Source: Enterococcus cecorum DSM 20682 = ATCC 43198 (GTDB lineage Bacteria > Bacillota > Bacilli > Lactobacillales > Enterococcaceae). Taken from it: 64,000 nucleotides of DNA. The notes beneath the pieces are model-generated. The model had not been told where the DNA came from, did no database searches, and was given only the letters and a program-made list of their open reading frames with translations. Below, piece after piece: positions 52,926-62,494 of this stretch (the stretch's first letter is position 1; the number at the start of each line of letters is the position of its first letter). The position numbers were made by a program, and so were the translations under genes. Location: NCBI RefSeq assembly GCF_000407565.1, contig NZ_ASWI01000003.1, positions 297,001-361,000 on the forward strand. Direction: 5' to 3'.

Positions 52926-54499
52926 ATGAAAAAATATCTATTCGCCTATAAATTTGAAAATCTAGTATTGATGCTACTTTTGGCATTGCAGTCAGCTAAT
53001 CTCGTATTGGCATCAGTCATGCTGTCTGTGATGACCGATGCATTGGTGAAAAAAGATTTTTATGGCTTTCTCTTCTGGATAGGGTGTAATTTGGCGACAT
53101 ACTTAGGCTATTTGTTGCTGATTTATGTGTGTACCGTTTTTCAGACATGGTTAATACAGAAGATGAGTATCTTGATTCGCAATGATTATTTGCAAAAAAT
53201 GCAGCAGGCACCTTTTCAAAGTTTTAAGCAAAAGGATCAAGGAGAGCACTTGTCGATTTTAAACAATGATATTCAAATTATTGAACAATCAGGATTTGCA
53301 AGTTTTTACAGTTTGCTATCAACGGTTTTTACCACGCTTTTTTCAATTGTAGCGTTATTAAATTTTGATTATCGGATTGTTGTTTTGACAATTGGGTTAA
53401 CGTTAGCGCTGACTTATTTACCACAACCGTTTGCTAAGAGGATGGAGCGTGTGATGGGCGATTTTTCTATAGCGAATGAAGGCTTTGTGGCGGCAATGAC
53501 CGATCAATTAGCGGGGTATTCGACGTTATATTATGCTAGTCAAAAGCAAGTAATTAGTCAACAGTTTTTGAAAATCATGCGTCACTTCATGGCTGAAAAG
53601 ATGAAATTTACCAAAAAAAGTACCGCAATTGAAGTTGTGATGGCACTCTTTTCAATTATCGGTCAAGTTGGCGTGTTATTGCTGACGGGTTTGCTCATTG
53701 CGTTAGGCCAAATTTCGATTGGGGCGATTTCTTCGGTGGGACAAATTGCGGGAAATATTTTTAATTCACTAACGACTTTTAATCAGTTGCGTGTCTCGAT
53801 GGCATCAGTACGGCCGATATTTCAAAAGTTTCATTCAGAAAGCCAGGTACAACGTCGTGAATTTACCGGAAACTTCAAGCAAATTCAATTGGAAAAAGTG
53901 GGTTATCAGTTTGGCAACCATGCTGTATTTACCAATTTATCTTTAAACTTGGAACGTGGGAAGAAATATGCCATTGTTGGGCAGTCTGGCAGTGGCAAAT
54001 CAACTTTACTTGCATTACTATTAGGGAATTTACGCGATTATCACGGCAAAATCTTTTATAACGAGACGGATTTACAGACGTTAGATGAAAATAGTCTGCT
54101 AAAAAGAATCAACTTTGTGGGCAATCAGACGCATATTTTTCAGGATACTTTGCGAAACAATTTAACTTTGTGGGATGAAAAAAAATAACAGATGAGCAGT
54201 TGATTTACCTGTTAGAACAAATGAATTTAACCGATTTTCAAAATAAGTTAGCTGAATCAATCAATGAACATTCACTTTCAACTGGGCAAAAACAGCGCAT
54301 TGGTCTCATTCGTGCCTTGTTGCATCCGCGTGAGATTTTGATTTTAGATGAAGCTTTAGCCAATTTAGATCAGCAAAATGCCCAGAAAATTGAGCAACTG
54401 TTCTTGCAACAATCGGATTTAACCTATCTAACCATTACCCATCATCTAACACCTGAACGTACAGGCTGCTTTGATGAAGTCGTGTGTTTGGAAGCGTGA
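52926..54499 (+). pseudogene. ABC transporter (permease-ATPase half-transporter), frameshifted
   Basis: First segment (52926-54188, 420 residues) holds six membrane helices and the Walker A GQSGSGKSTLLALLLG (about residue 357) and Q-loop region, then stops at TAA just after an A8 tract (54178-54185). The second segment (54200-54499) continues with the signature STGQKQRIGLIRALL and Walker B EILILDEALANLDQQ in the +1 frame. One extra A (A9) would restore a 523-residue, normal-sized exporter: DEKKITDEQLIYLLEQMN. Likely peptide or antibiotic export; partner of the Rgg gene. Sequencing error, phase variation or loss are all possible. Confidence 0.8.
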
Positions 54500-54542
54500 A
54501 AAAGGATAAACTGTGGTAAAATGGCGATAGAAATGAGGGATG

Positions 54543-54710
54543 ATGGATAAAAAAATAGAGATTTTAAATTTTGAAAAAGAAGCGGCATTAAAATATCTGC
54601 AAGAAACAATCGATGCCAATTATTTGGAAATGAAGAAAGGTAACTATTATACGCTAGATGAATTGGAGCAAGCATTGTTCTATGATACACCTCACAACAC
54701 GCGCGACTAG
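54543..54710 (+). CDS. 55-residue small acidic protein, unknown
   Basis: ATG at 54543 (or 54540) after GAGGG. It reads MDKKIEILNFEKEAALKYLQ and ends DTPHNTRD. Compositionally like a real soluble protein with alternating helix pattern. It lies between the ABC transporter and ispE. Could be an antitoxin-like or phage-type small protein, but no family is recognised. Confidence 0.5.
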   Translation: MDKKIEILNFEKEAALKYLQETIDANYLEMKKGNYYTLDELEQALFYDTPHNTRD

Positions 54711-54772
54711 GCAAGCAGGCGTCCTCTATGTTAAAATGGACAACAAAGAGTCTAAAGAGATAGGTGAGGCCG

Positions 54773-55624
54773 ATGGAAATTTACGAAAAAGCCCCAGCGA
54801 AGATTAATCTTGGACTGGACGTATTATACAAAAGAGCAGATGACTATCATGAGCTTAAGATGGTAATGGCTAGCGTGGATTTGGCTGACCATTTGAAGAT
54901 TGAGTCCTTGCCAACTGATGAGATTATTGTCACAAGTAATAAAGCCTTTTTGCCGGTCGATAAGCGCAATAATGTCTATCAAGCCGCAGAAATTTTAAAG
55001 AAACGTTATCAGATTCAAAAAGGGGTCAAAATCACGATTGAAAAACGCATTCCGGTAGCAGCTGGTTTGGGCGGTGGTAGTAGTGATTGTGCCGCAGCCT
55101 TACGTGGATTGAATCGTTTGTGGGACTTAGGATTATCCATGGATGAGTTAATCGAAATCGGCATGCAAGTGGGTACCGATGTGCCGTTTTGTTTGCATGG
55201 GACGACCGCAAAAATCAGTGGTAAAGGCGAAATTGTGGAACCCATTGTCTCGATGCCGCAGTGTTGGGTGGTTTTGGTCAAGCCTAGAATCAGTGTATCG
55301 ACCCGCAAAATCTTTCAAATCGTGGATGCGACCCAGCTTGAGCATGTGCCGATTGATGATTTGATTGCCGCGATTGAAGCCCAAGATTATCAGGCGATGA
55401 TTGCAAATATGGGCAATAATTTGGAAAGTGTGACGATTCAAAAATATCCTGTTGTGCAAAAAATGAAAGATAAAATGTTGAAATTTGGTGCCGATGTGGC
55501 GATGATGAGTGGCAGTGGTCCGACTGTCTTTGCTTTATGTCAGAAATATTCGCGTGCCCAAAGAATCTACAATGCCCTCAAAGGTTTCTGTGAAGAAGTT
55601 TATCTTGTGCGGACCTTACCATAA
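54773..55624 (+). CDS. ispE: 4-diphosphocytidyl-2-C-methyl-D-erythritol kinase
   Basis: 283-residue GHMP kinase of the IspE family. KAPAKINLGLDVLYKRADDYHEL (about residues 6-28), the ATP-binding PVAAGLGGGSSDCAAALRG (about 94-112) and MMSGSGPTVFAL (about 240) are all present. GTG at 54764 is an alternative start, but ATG 54773 is better spaced. Enterococci use the mevalonate pathway, so IspE here is an orphan of the MEP pathway, as seen in several Firmicutes; its real substrate is unclear. Confidence 0.93.
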   Translation: MEIYEKAPAKINLGLDVLYKRADDYHELKMVMASVDLADHLKIESLPTDEIIVTSNKAFLPVDKRNNVYQAAEILKKRYQIQKGVKITIEKRIPVAAGLGGGSSDCAAALRGLNRLWDLGLSMDELIEIGMQVGTDVPFCLHGTTAKISGKGEIVEPIVSMPQCWVVLVKPRISVSTRKIFQIVDATQLEHVPIDDLIAAIEAQDYQAMIANMGNNLESVTIQKYPVVQKMKDKMLKFGADVAMMSGSGPTVFALCQKYSRAQRIYNALKGFCEEVYLVRTLP

Positions 55625-55626
55625 TT

Positions 55627-55671
55627 AAAAAGAGAAAATTTTGTTTGACGACAAGGTTTTCTCTTTTTTTT
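55627..55671 (+). terminator. Terminator after ispE
   Basis: AAAAGAGAAAA pairs with TTTTCTCTTTT, followed by T residues. Confidence 0.75.
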
Positions 55672-55699
55672 GCGTATTTATTAAGTAGAGGTGATGTCG

Positions 55700-56698
55700 A
55701 TGCTTTTGGCGATGAATGAACAGCAAATCATGACTTATGCGCATCAAGCAAAGCGCAGTCAACATTATTTTTGTCCCGCTTGTAAGCAGCAAGTTCAGTT
55801 AAAACGAGGCAAGCATAAAATTGCTCATTTTGCCCATTTCAAACACCAGGCTTGTGAGAGTTTTAGTGAAGGAGAGACGGCCGAGCATTTACGCGCCAAA
55901 AATCAGCTTTATCAATGGTTGTTACAGCAAAATTTGCCCGTACAGATGGAGGCTTATTTGCCACAATTAAAGCAGCGACCGGATCTTTTAGTAGGAAAAA
56001 TTGCCATAGAAATGCAGTGTTCACCATTATCTACTACACGTTTTCAGGAGCGTAATCAAGGCTATTTTTCTGAAAATTATCATCCCTGGTGGCTAGTGGG
56101 ACGCAAATTGCAGCCTAAAAAACATCAATTACATCCTTTGATGAAGGCGATGATTTGTCGTGGTAGAAAACAAACGGCTTTTCAATTTTATGGATTGGAT
56201 GAAAAGCGCAATGTCCTTTTATACTATAGTAATCTTCGTTGGCATTATCGTCGTGGGTATTTTTATGATTGCAAAGAGCTTCCTTTGGCTGATTTAAAGT
56301 TGAAGTCAGTGTTTCAATTGCAGTTACCACCTGTACAGCCTTTTTCGTGGACGGTGAAAGAATATCAGTTTTATTTGCAAGATCAGTTGTTTCATCGGCA
56401 GCAACATATCATGGATTTACAAGAATTTTGTTATCTTCATCAGCACAATCTTCTCGCTTTACCTGGTTGGTGCTATTTATCAAGTCCTTATCACGTCTTG
56501 TTTGAGCATGATTTGTTGATTTTACGGATGTTGTATTTACAGACAGACAACTATCCGTCTTGGCTGAAAGCATTAAAAAACTTTTCTTTTACTTGGGATT
56601 ATCCGTTTTTGAATCAAGCAGAAATATTAGAGGAAATCTTTATCGAATGTGAAAAATTAAGTGCAAACCTTTTTTCAAATGAGAGAGATGTGTTATAA
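55700..56698 (+). CDS. coiA: Competence protein CoiA
   Basis: 332 residues. CxxC zinc knuckle FCPACKQQVQLKRGKHKIAHFAH at about 28-50 and the nuclease-like DLLVGKIAIEMQCSPL (about 92-107) typify CoiA. It acts on internalised DNA during transformation in streptococci. The start ATG 55700 has AGAGG 8 bases upstream; two further in-frame starts lie 6-9 bases earlier. Presence alone does not show that the strain is transformable. Confidence 0.9.
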   Translation: MLLAMNEQQIMTYAHQAKRSQHYFCPACKQQVQLKRGKHKIAHFAHFKHQACESFSEGETAEHLRAKNQLYQWLLQQNLPVQMEAYLPQLKQRPDLLVGKIAIEMQCSPLSTTRFQERNQGYFSENYHPWWLVGRKLQPKKHQLHPLMKAMICRGRKQTAFQFYGLDEKRNVLLYYSNLRWHYRRGYFYDCKELPLADLKLKSVFQLQLPPVQPFSWTVKEYQFYLQDQLFHRQQHIMDLQEFCYLHQHNLLALPGWCYLSSPYHVLFEHDLLILRMLYLQTDNYPSWLKALKNFSFTWDYPFLNQAEILEEIFIECEKLSANLFSNERDVL

Positions 56699-56739
56699 TA
56701 CTTAGAGATGATTAAAATTTAATTATACGAGGTGTTTGT

Positions 56740-58557
56740 ATGTCAGAAACAAAACAATTACCATTACGTTCTGAAGTACCAGAAGAATTAACTTGGGACT
56801 TATCTGTCATTTTTAAAGACGATGCAGCCTTTGAAGAAGCATTTGCCGCATTGAATGATCGTTTGGCAGAAGTAGGCAACTATCAAGGAACACTAGCCAA
56901 TGGTGCCAAAGCCTTTTTAGCTGCTTTAGAATATTGCTTAGATGTGATGCGTCAATTAGAAACGCTTTATGTTTATTCTCATTTACGCAATGACCAAGAC
57001 ACTACCAATGCGACAGATCAAGCCTTGCATTCACGTGCCAATGCCTTAGTTGCTAAAGCTAGTGAAGCCATTGCCTGGTTTGAACCGGAAGTATTGTCTT
57101 TAGAGGATGCAAAAATTTGGGGTTATTTCGATGAATTACCAGAATTAAGTCTTTATCGCCATTATATCCAACAAATCGTGGACAATCGCGAACACATTTT
57201 ACCAGCTGAGCAAGAAGCATTATTAGCTGGTGCCGGTGAAATTTTTGGCGCTGCAGCAGATACTTTCTCTGTTTTAAACAATGCTGACCTAGAATTTCCG
57301 GTGATTGAAGATGAAAAAGGCGAAAAAGTCCAATTATCTCATGGCGTATATGGTCAATTATTAGAAAGCACTGATCGTCGTGTACGTAAAGATGCCTTTG
57401 AAGGTTTATATAAAGTGTACCAACAATTTGCGCGTACCTTTGCATCCACTTTAAGTACCAATGTGAAACGCCATAACTATGCTGCAAAAGTACGTCATTT
57501 TGAATCTGCCCGTCAAGCAGCATTAAGTGGCAATCATATTCCTGAAAGTGTGTACGAAACTTTAGTCAGCGTGGTTAATGAAAACTTACCATTGTTACAC
57601 CGCTACATGGCTTTGCGCAAACGTTTATTAAACTTAGATGAAATGCACATGTACGATGTCTACACACCACTTTTAGGTGAAAGTTCATTGAAATATACTT
57701 ATGAAGAAGCCACCAAAGAAGCCTTCAAAGCATTAGAACCAATGGGCGAGGAATACTTAGCTGTGGTGAAAGAAGCTTTTGAAAACCGCTGGATTGATGT
57801 GGTGGAAAATAAAGGTAAACGCAGTGGGGCTTATTCATCAGGTTGCTATGATACCAATCCATACATCTTGTTAAACTGGCATGACACCCTAGACCAATTA
57901 TTTACTTTGGTTCATGAAATGGGCCACTCTGTTCATAGTTACTTCACACGCAAAAATCAACCATATGTATACGGTGATTACTCGATTTTCTTAGCTGAAA
58001 TTGCGTCTACAACGAATGAAAATATCTTAACTGAATATTTATTAGAAACACAAAAAGATCCTAAAGTGCGTGCCTTTGTCTTAAATCATTATCTAGATGG
58101 CTTTAAGGCAACTGTTTTCCGTCAAACCCAATTTGCAGAATTTGAACACTTTATTCATGTGGAAGATGCAAAAGGTACCCCATTAACTGCTGAATTCTTA
58201 AATGATTATTATGGCAACTTGAACAAACGCTACTATGGCGATGCAGTAACAAGTGATCCACAAATCAGCTATGAATGGTCACGTATCCCTCACTTCTACT
58301 ACAATTATTATGTTTATCAATATGCAACTGGCTTTAGTGCTGCCTCTGCCTTAGCGAAGAAGATTCTAAGCAAGGAAGAAAATGCCTTAGAAAACTACTT
58401 GAACTATCTAAAAGCTGGTAATAGTGACTACCCAATCGAAGTCATGAAAAAAGCCGGCGTAGATATGACTAAAGCAGATTATCTAAAAGAAGCCATGCAA
58501 GTCTTCGCACAACGCCTAGACGAACTAGAAGCACTAGTAAGTGAGCTAGAAAAGTAA
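56740..58557 (+). CDS. pepF: Oligoendopeptidase F
   Basis: 605 residues of the M3 zinc metallopeptidase family that trims peptides in the cytoplasm. The active site HExxH is LVHEMGHSVHSYF (about residue 390) with the downstream glutamate in FLAEIASTTNENIL. ACGAGGTGTTTGT before the ATG. It follows coiA as in many lactic acid bacteria. Codon use is highly biased, suggesting strong expression. Confidence 0.95.
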   Translation: MSETKQLPLRSEVPEELTWDLSVIFKDDAAFEEAFAALNDRLAEVGNYQGTLANGAKAFLAALEYCLDVMRQLETLYVYSHLRNDQDTTNATDQALHSRANALVAKASEAIAWFEPEVLSLEDAKIWGYFDELPELSLYRHYIQQIVDNREHILPAEQEALLAGAGEIFGAAADTFSVLNNADLEFPVIEDEKGEKVQLSHGVYGQLLESTDRRVRKDAFEGLYKVYQQFARTFASTLSTNVKRHNYAAKVRHFESARQAALSGNHIPESVYETLVSVVNENLPLLHRYMALRKRLLNLDEMHMYDVYTPLLGESSLKYTYEEATKEAFKALEPMGEEYLAVVKEAFENRWIDVVENKGKRSGAYSSGCYDTNPYILLNWHDTLDQLFTLVHEMGHSVHSYFTRKNQPYVYGDYSIFLAEIASTTNENILTEYLLETQKDPKVRAFVLNHYLDGFKATVFRQTQFAEFEHFIHVEDAKGTPLTAEFLNDYYGNLNKRYYGDAVTSDPQISYEWSRIPHFYYNYYVYQYATGFSAASALAKKILSKEENALENYLNYLKAGNSDYPIEVMKKAGVDMTKADYLKEAMQVFAQRLDELEALVSELEK

Positions 58558-58564
58558 AATTAAG

Positions 58565-58750
58565 GTCGTGAAGCAGCTTGGTAAGACATGAAGAAATTCG
58601 TGTGCTTACCTTCCATTGAGAAAATCGGATGAAAGGAGATTTTCTCAAGTGGGAGGGCGAATTTCACAATGTCTAGCTGCTGAACGCCGATTAAAACCAA
58701 AGATGTGATCCGGGTCTTTGCAAAAGGCCGTCTATTAAGCTCGTGAAGTA
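58565..58750 (+). ncRNA. Candidate structured RNA or repeat between pepF and a terminator
   Basis: No gene fits this stretch, but three stems can be drawn: GGTAAG..CTTACC (58579-58613, with inner CATGA/TCGTG), TGAGAAAATC..GATTTTCTCA (58618-58649), and a closing AGCAGCT/AGCTGCT pair (58572-58578 and 58674-58680). A strong terminator follows at 58757. It could be a transcribed small RNA, the long 3' untranslated region of pepF, or a genomic repeat. No Rfam family is recognised by eye. Confidence 0.35.
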
Positions 58751-58756
58751 AATCAA

Positions 58757-58796
58757 AAAACAAGCAGTCCGTGATTGTTGGACTGCTTGTTTTTTG
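58757..58796. terminator. Strong bidirectional terminator
   Basis: AACAAGCAGTCC (58759-58770) pairs with GGACTGCTTGTT (58780-58791), with T and A runs on the two sides. Confidence 0.85.
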
Positions 58797-58799
58797 TTT

Positions 58800-59360
58800 T
58801 TAAGATAAAAAGGTTTGTATGAGAAATTGGCCGAAACTAAATCCATGTTTGAGCGGAAAGACCATCCCAGAGTAAAACAAGAGAATCGTGTAAAAGAAAT
58901 CAACCACGACGGAAATTCTTTGATAGCGAATGGTCAGCCAAATCACGAGTTGATACAAGGCGAAAAATAAAATGCCGCAAAATAGTGCAATCCATAAACT
59001 ACCTAATTGTACGGGAATACTTACTGGTGAAATAAAGGCTGCACAAAGTAAAAATAAAAGCGCGGAGTAGGTAAAATAAATGACTGCTCGCTTAGCATAA
59101 ACTTGAAAGACGCCTTGACTGGAAAGCTCGATATACTTGATTTGATCGGTGCGGATTTCATATTCTAATTCTTCATTGGCTAAAACAATCATATTGGTAA
59201 AGGCAAAGAAGAGTAGATATAAAAAGAGATTCACCTCAGGATTTCCTTTTAAAATCAGTAAGGTCCCGCATAAAAAGATGACTAAATACAGTCCATCTGA
59301 GAAGCTGTCAAAGCCATAGCGTTTTTTATTATAGATAAAGCGCAGGAATTCATTATACAT
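58800..59360 (-). CDS. ABC-2 type permease subunit 2
   Basis: 186 residues with five to six membrane segments and no signal peptide. The start is ATG 59360 with GGGAGCG upstream; it overlaps the preceding permease by 8 bases. Last gene of a three-gene ABC unit (ATPase, two permeases) transcribed after a broken rgg gene. Substrate unknown, probably a peptide or drug exported from the cell. Confidence 0.75.
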   Translation of the reverse strand: MYNEFLRFIYNKKRYGFDSFSDGLYLVIFLCGTLLILKGNPEVNLFLYLLFFAFTNMIVLANEELEYEIRTDQIKYIELSSQGVFQVYAKRAVIYFTYSALLFLLCAAFISPVSIPVQLGSLWIALFCGILFFALYQLVIWLTIRYQRISVVVDFFYTILLFYSGMVFPLKHGFSFGQFLIQTFLS

Positions 59361-60087
59361 TGAAAATCGCTCCCTTCTTTTTTGCGTGTGAAAAGAGGGC
59401 ATAAAAGACGAGTAGGCCAATCACCCAATAAATAATTGCGTATAGACTAAGAATGCTCGCTGTAGCCAAATTGGGTTGTAGAATAAAGCTACGTAAATAC
59501 TGATAAGGAAACAAATAAGTAAGGACGAGATTGGTAGACTGCGTTAAAATCCCGGTAAAAAAGAGCATAAAATACGAAATTAACCCTGTAACACTTGAAG
59601 TGCGACTATATAAAAGGCTAAATCCGGCAAATCCTAAGCCCATTCCATACAGACCAAAGATAACCACAAAGCAAAGTAGAAAAATCAGGAGGCTACCTGC
59701 AACGCCATGATTAAACGGTACTTTCATAACGAAGGCAATCAATAAGAATAGTGGAATCGCCTTTACCAAATCAATCAGCATCTGCACAATAATCTTTAAC
59801 AACAAGACACTAACCAAGCTTTTGCGACTTTGAATCACGCTGATGAGAGTGCGATCATAGACTTCATCTTCTACAAAAAACGTTGGATGCGTGATACTGT
59901 GGGTGGCAAAATACCAAGTAAATAGCAAGAAAAAGAGTGCTTCAACAGATTGGTGGCCCGTAAAATAATCTAAATAACCCGAAACCATAATCACGATTGA
60001 GAGATTAGCAAAAAGCAAGTTCAATTTAAATTGGCCCATTTCTTGCAACTGGCGGAAAAATTCACGCGTTAAATCACTTAAACTCAT
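59353..60087 (-). CDS. ABC-2 type permease subunit 1
   Basis: 244 residues, six predicted membrane helices, N-terminal amphipathic stretch MSLSDLTREFFRQLQEMGQF. It overlaps the ATPase gene by four bases and the next permease by eight, so the three are translated together. Layout is that of bacteriocin- or antibiotic-type exporters. Confidence 0.8.
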   Translation of the reverse strand: MSLSDLTREFFRQLQEMGQFKLNLLFANLSIVIMVSGYLDYFTGHQSVEALFFLLFTWYFATHSITHPTFFVEDEVYDRTLISVIQSRKSLVSVLLLKIIVQMLIDLVKAIPLFLLIAFVMKVPFNHGVAGSLLIFLLCFVVIFGLYGMGLGFAGFSLLYSRTSSVTGLISYFMLFFTGILTQSTNLVLTYLFPYQYLRSFILQPNLATASILSLYAIIYWVIGLLVFYALFSHAKKKGAIFNV

Positions 60088-60971
60088 GCAATCACCTCGT
60101 ATAAAATGTCATCCATATCCTGCAATTCAACCTTAAAACTCAAGACTTTAAAGTTGCGTAAAATCTCATCTTTTTGCGTTTCTTCTTTACAAGTAAACTG
60201 GATCGTTTCTTGCGTTTCTTCAAAGTGAAGTTCAGGAAATTTTGCTTGCAAGGCTGATTTGCTTTCTAATGGACAGGTGAAATGATAACTCAACCAATCT
60301 TGCTCACGACCAAATAATTGTGTAAATGATCCATCCTTGGTGAGTTTGCCTTGGTTCATAATTAAGATCCGACTGGCAAAATCTTTGGTGAAGGTAAAAT
60401 CATGGGTCGTCATAATGATGGTCAGGTCGCGCTTTTGCTGGATTTTGGCTAACGTTTCTCCTAATCTACGCTTGCTGACTACATCTAAGCCATTCGTTGG
60501 TTCGTCCAAGCAGAGAATTTCTGGTTGGCATAAAAGCGCAATAATTAAGGAGAGTTTTTGGCGGTTCCCTTGAGAAAGCTCAGAGACCAAGGTGTTTTGA
60601 TACGGAGTGAAATCAAACCATTCGAAATAGTCTAACATTTCTTGTTGCACTTGTTTGACAGAGAGTTGGTTTAGTTTCAAAAAATAGTGGATATTTTGCA
60701 GGGCAGTCAAATAGTCATAATAGCCACGTCCGCTTTCTAAGACGAATTTGACTTTTTGGTGGATATGACGGTCGGTATTTGCCAGACCATCGACGAAAAT
60801 CGTGCCCTGATCTTGATTAAATAACCCAGAAATGAGTTTGATTAAAGTAGACTTCCCGGCACCATTCATCCCCATGACTGCCACAGTTTCCCCTTTGTGA
60901 ATGGTTAATTGTTCAATAGTCAATACTTCTTTGTGATGAAAGCTTTTCACCACCTTGTTTATTTCAATCAT
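60084..60971 (-). CDS. ABC transporter ATP-binding protein
   Basis: 295 residues. Walker A GMNGAGKSTLIKLISG (about residue 35), signature LSQGNRQKLSLIIALL, Walker B ILCLDEPTNGLDVV, and the switch histidine in TTHDFTF are all present. A C-terminal domain of about 75 residues follows. First of the three overlapping transporter genes, 151 bases after the broken rgg gene. Confidence 0.93.
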   Translation of the reverse strand: MIEINKVVKSFHHKEVLTIEQLTIHKGETVAVMGMNGAGKSTLIKLISGLFNQDQGTIFVDGLANTDRHIHQKVKFVLESGRGYYDYLTALQNIHYFLKLNQLSVKQVQQEMLDYFEWFDFTPYQNTLVSELSQGNRQKLSLIIALLCQPEILCLDEPTNGLDVVSKRRLGETLAKIQQKRDLTIIMTTHDFTFTKDFASRILIMNQGKLTKDGSFTQLFGREQDWLSYHFTCPLESKSALQAKFPELHFEETQETIQFTCKEETQKDEILRNFKVLSFKVELQDMDDILYEVIA

Positions 60972-61122
60972 TTTTAACTCCTAATTATTTTTTATGTCAC
61001 GGATAAATTGCTTACACTTTATGCTATTAATTGATAAGACTTATCCTTTTTTTGATAGTATCATGAAAAAGTTTACCGTAAAAATTTTTTACATATATGA
61101 AAATCTATAAGAATAAGAAACG

Positions 61123-61966
61123 TTATAAATGTTTGTTTAAATGCTCAATAAAATTTTCAGCTAAGTTCTCGCTATCGACAAATTGAAATAATTCAATACA
61201 TTTTTTCATTTCGAGTAAGGCTTTTTGATCTTGAAATTTCTTAAACTTGTAAAAATTTTTTGCATATTTAAATACAAGTCTTTCGTATATTTCTGCTTCT
61301 TGAAAGTAGGCAAGTTCCAACTGCTTTTCAAAATATTGAGCGTCTATCCATTCTTCAAACTCAATACAGTAGATATAAGCATTCACATTCATAGAAGCAA
61401 TAATTCGGCGATATTTTGGAATGTTTGTATATAAATCTGTTCGGCGGTTCATCTCTTTTAGCAGAATCATTCTTGTTTGGTGATTCATTGCTTTCATAGA
61501 ATTAGAAAAAAGTAAGAGTTCATACATTCCCCAGTCATCAATAGAAAGAAGATAGTCGGATAAATAACGGATATCTTCTTCAGTGTAAAGTTTTTCACCG
61601 GATAAATCATACAAGCATATTTGGATGAGAATATTGGATAATTTTTTATTTTTATCAGTTATATTCTGTTGTGTATACAGCAATTTTTTTTAAAGATTTA
61701 TCATTCCTTGTGATGGAGTACTCGTTAATTTTTAGTAACAATTCACTCAAAGGGGACATTTTATAGTTATTAACAGCATACATAAATTCTTCAAGCAACA
61801 TATTTAATTCATTTAAAGAATATAGAAACTTAGATATTGTTAAATCGGAAGTTCCATTTTCAAACCTAGATAATTGAGCCATCGATAGGGATTCATTGGC
61901 AATATTTTTAAGCGTTAAATGTCTAGATTCTCTAAATTTTTTGAAATATTTTCCTAAATTATTCAT
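61123..61966 (-). pseudogene. Second Rgg-family regulator, frameshifted
   Basis: The N-terminal part (61655-61966) has the helix-turn-helix (FRESRHLTLKNIANESLSMA, QLSRFENGTSDLTISKF) and ends after 103 residues. The remainder (61123-61683, 186 residues) continues in another frame with the Rgg repeat domain (LYTEEDIRYLSDYLLSIDDWGMYELLLF, quoted in parts). The switch lies at an A8 tract on the minus strand (61684-61691): seven A would give one 277-280-residue protein, similar in size to the Rgg at 51964. It precedes the ABC genes at 60971-58800. Confidence 0.75.
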
Positions 61967-62275
61967 TGAGTAACCTCGTTTGCATATATGAAAATTTTAA
62001 AGGTAAGATGATAACAATGATATCTGTGAATTTTCTTTATTTCATAGGCGTGATTCAAGTTGAGGCAGGCTTCTTTTAATCGTTCTTTCATTTAATTATA
62101 TAGTAATGTTAATAAATGAACAATACAAAAAACAGACGCACCTAATTTATTGGCACGCCTGTTCAAGGAGTTAAAAATGAAAAAGTGTTTATAAGGGTTG
62201 TTGTTATTGGGATACTTATATACTAATAGAGAAATATGAAGAAACTTTGAATAAATCTTTAGGAATGTGTAAAAA
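61967..62275. other. Gap with decayed short peptide gene (copy 1)
   Basis: Contains a stem of AACAG...CTGTT type (62130-62163) and then CAAGGAGTTAAAAATG with a short frame at 62177 that stops after five codons. See the repeat entries. Confidence 0.5.
62164..62251 (+). repeat. Imperfect 88-bp direct repeat, copy 1 (peptide frame)
   Basis: CAAGGAGTTAAAAATG followed by AAAAAGTGTTTATAAGGG and, further on, GAAGAAACTTTGAA. Matches 62624-62710. ATG 62177 now reads MKKCL-stop; with one base restored at 62192-62193 it would read MKKCLYRVVVIGILIY. Confidence 0.6.
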
Positions 62276-62494
62276 CTAACTTATAGTTGATATTTCTTCT
62301 TTTGTGTATGCAACAGCTGCTTCATTTGGATCGATATCTTCAAGTAGATTCTTATAAAATGAATCAATAATAACTTCACCATCTTCGTTGATTAGGTCTT
62401 CATTTCGTAGTTGGTAAATATAGCGAAGGACTAATTCGGTTTCTCGTTCATCTAACGCTGCTACAACATTTGCTAGTTGTTCTTTCTTAGTCAT
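62276..62494 (-). CDS. Small protein, unknown function
   Basis: 72 residues, acidic and helical: MTKKEQLANVVAALDERETE at the start and EEISTIS at the end. It lies between the two copies of the 88-bp repeat and on the opposite strand, so it may have come with them or been inserted between them. No family recognised. GGGTGTG and AAAGG lie before the ATG. Confidence 0.6.
   Translation of the reverse strand: MTKKEQLANVVAALDERETELVLRYIYQLRNEDLINEDGEVIIDSFYKNLLEDIDPNEAAVAYTKEEISTIS

Noticed and set aside
54200-54499. Separate ABC ATPase gene
   Set aside because: It has the signature and Walker B motifs only and continues the preceding gene in another frame; treated as one frameshifted gene.
58560-58763. 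67-codon minus-strand frame after pepF
   Set aside because: Crosses the hairpins of a structured stretch and starts in the terminator; no sign of coding.
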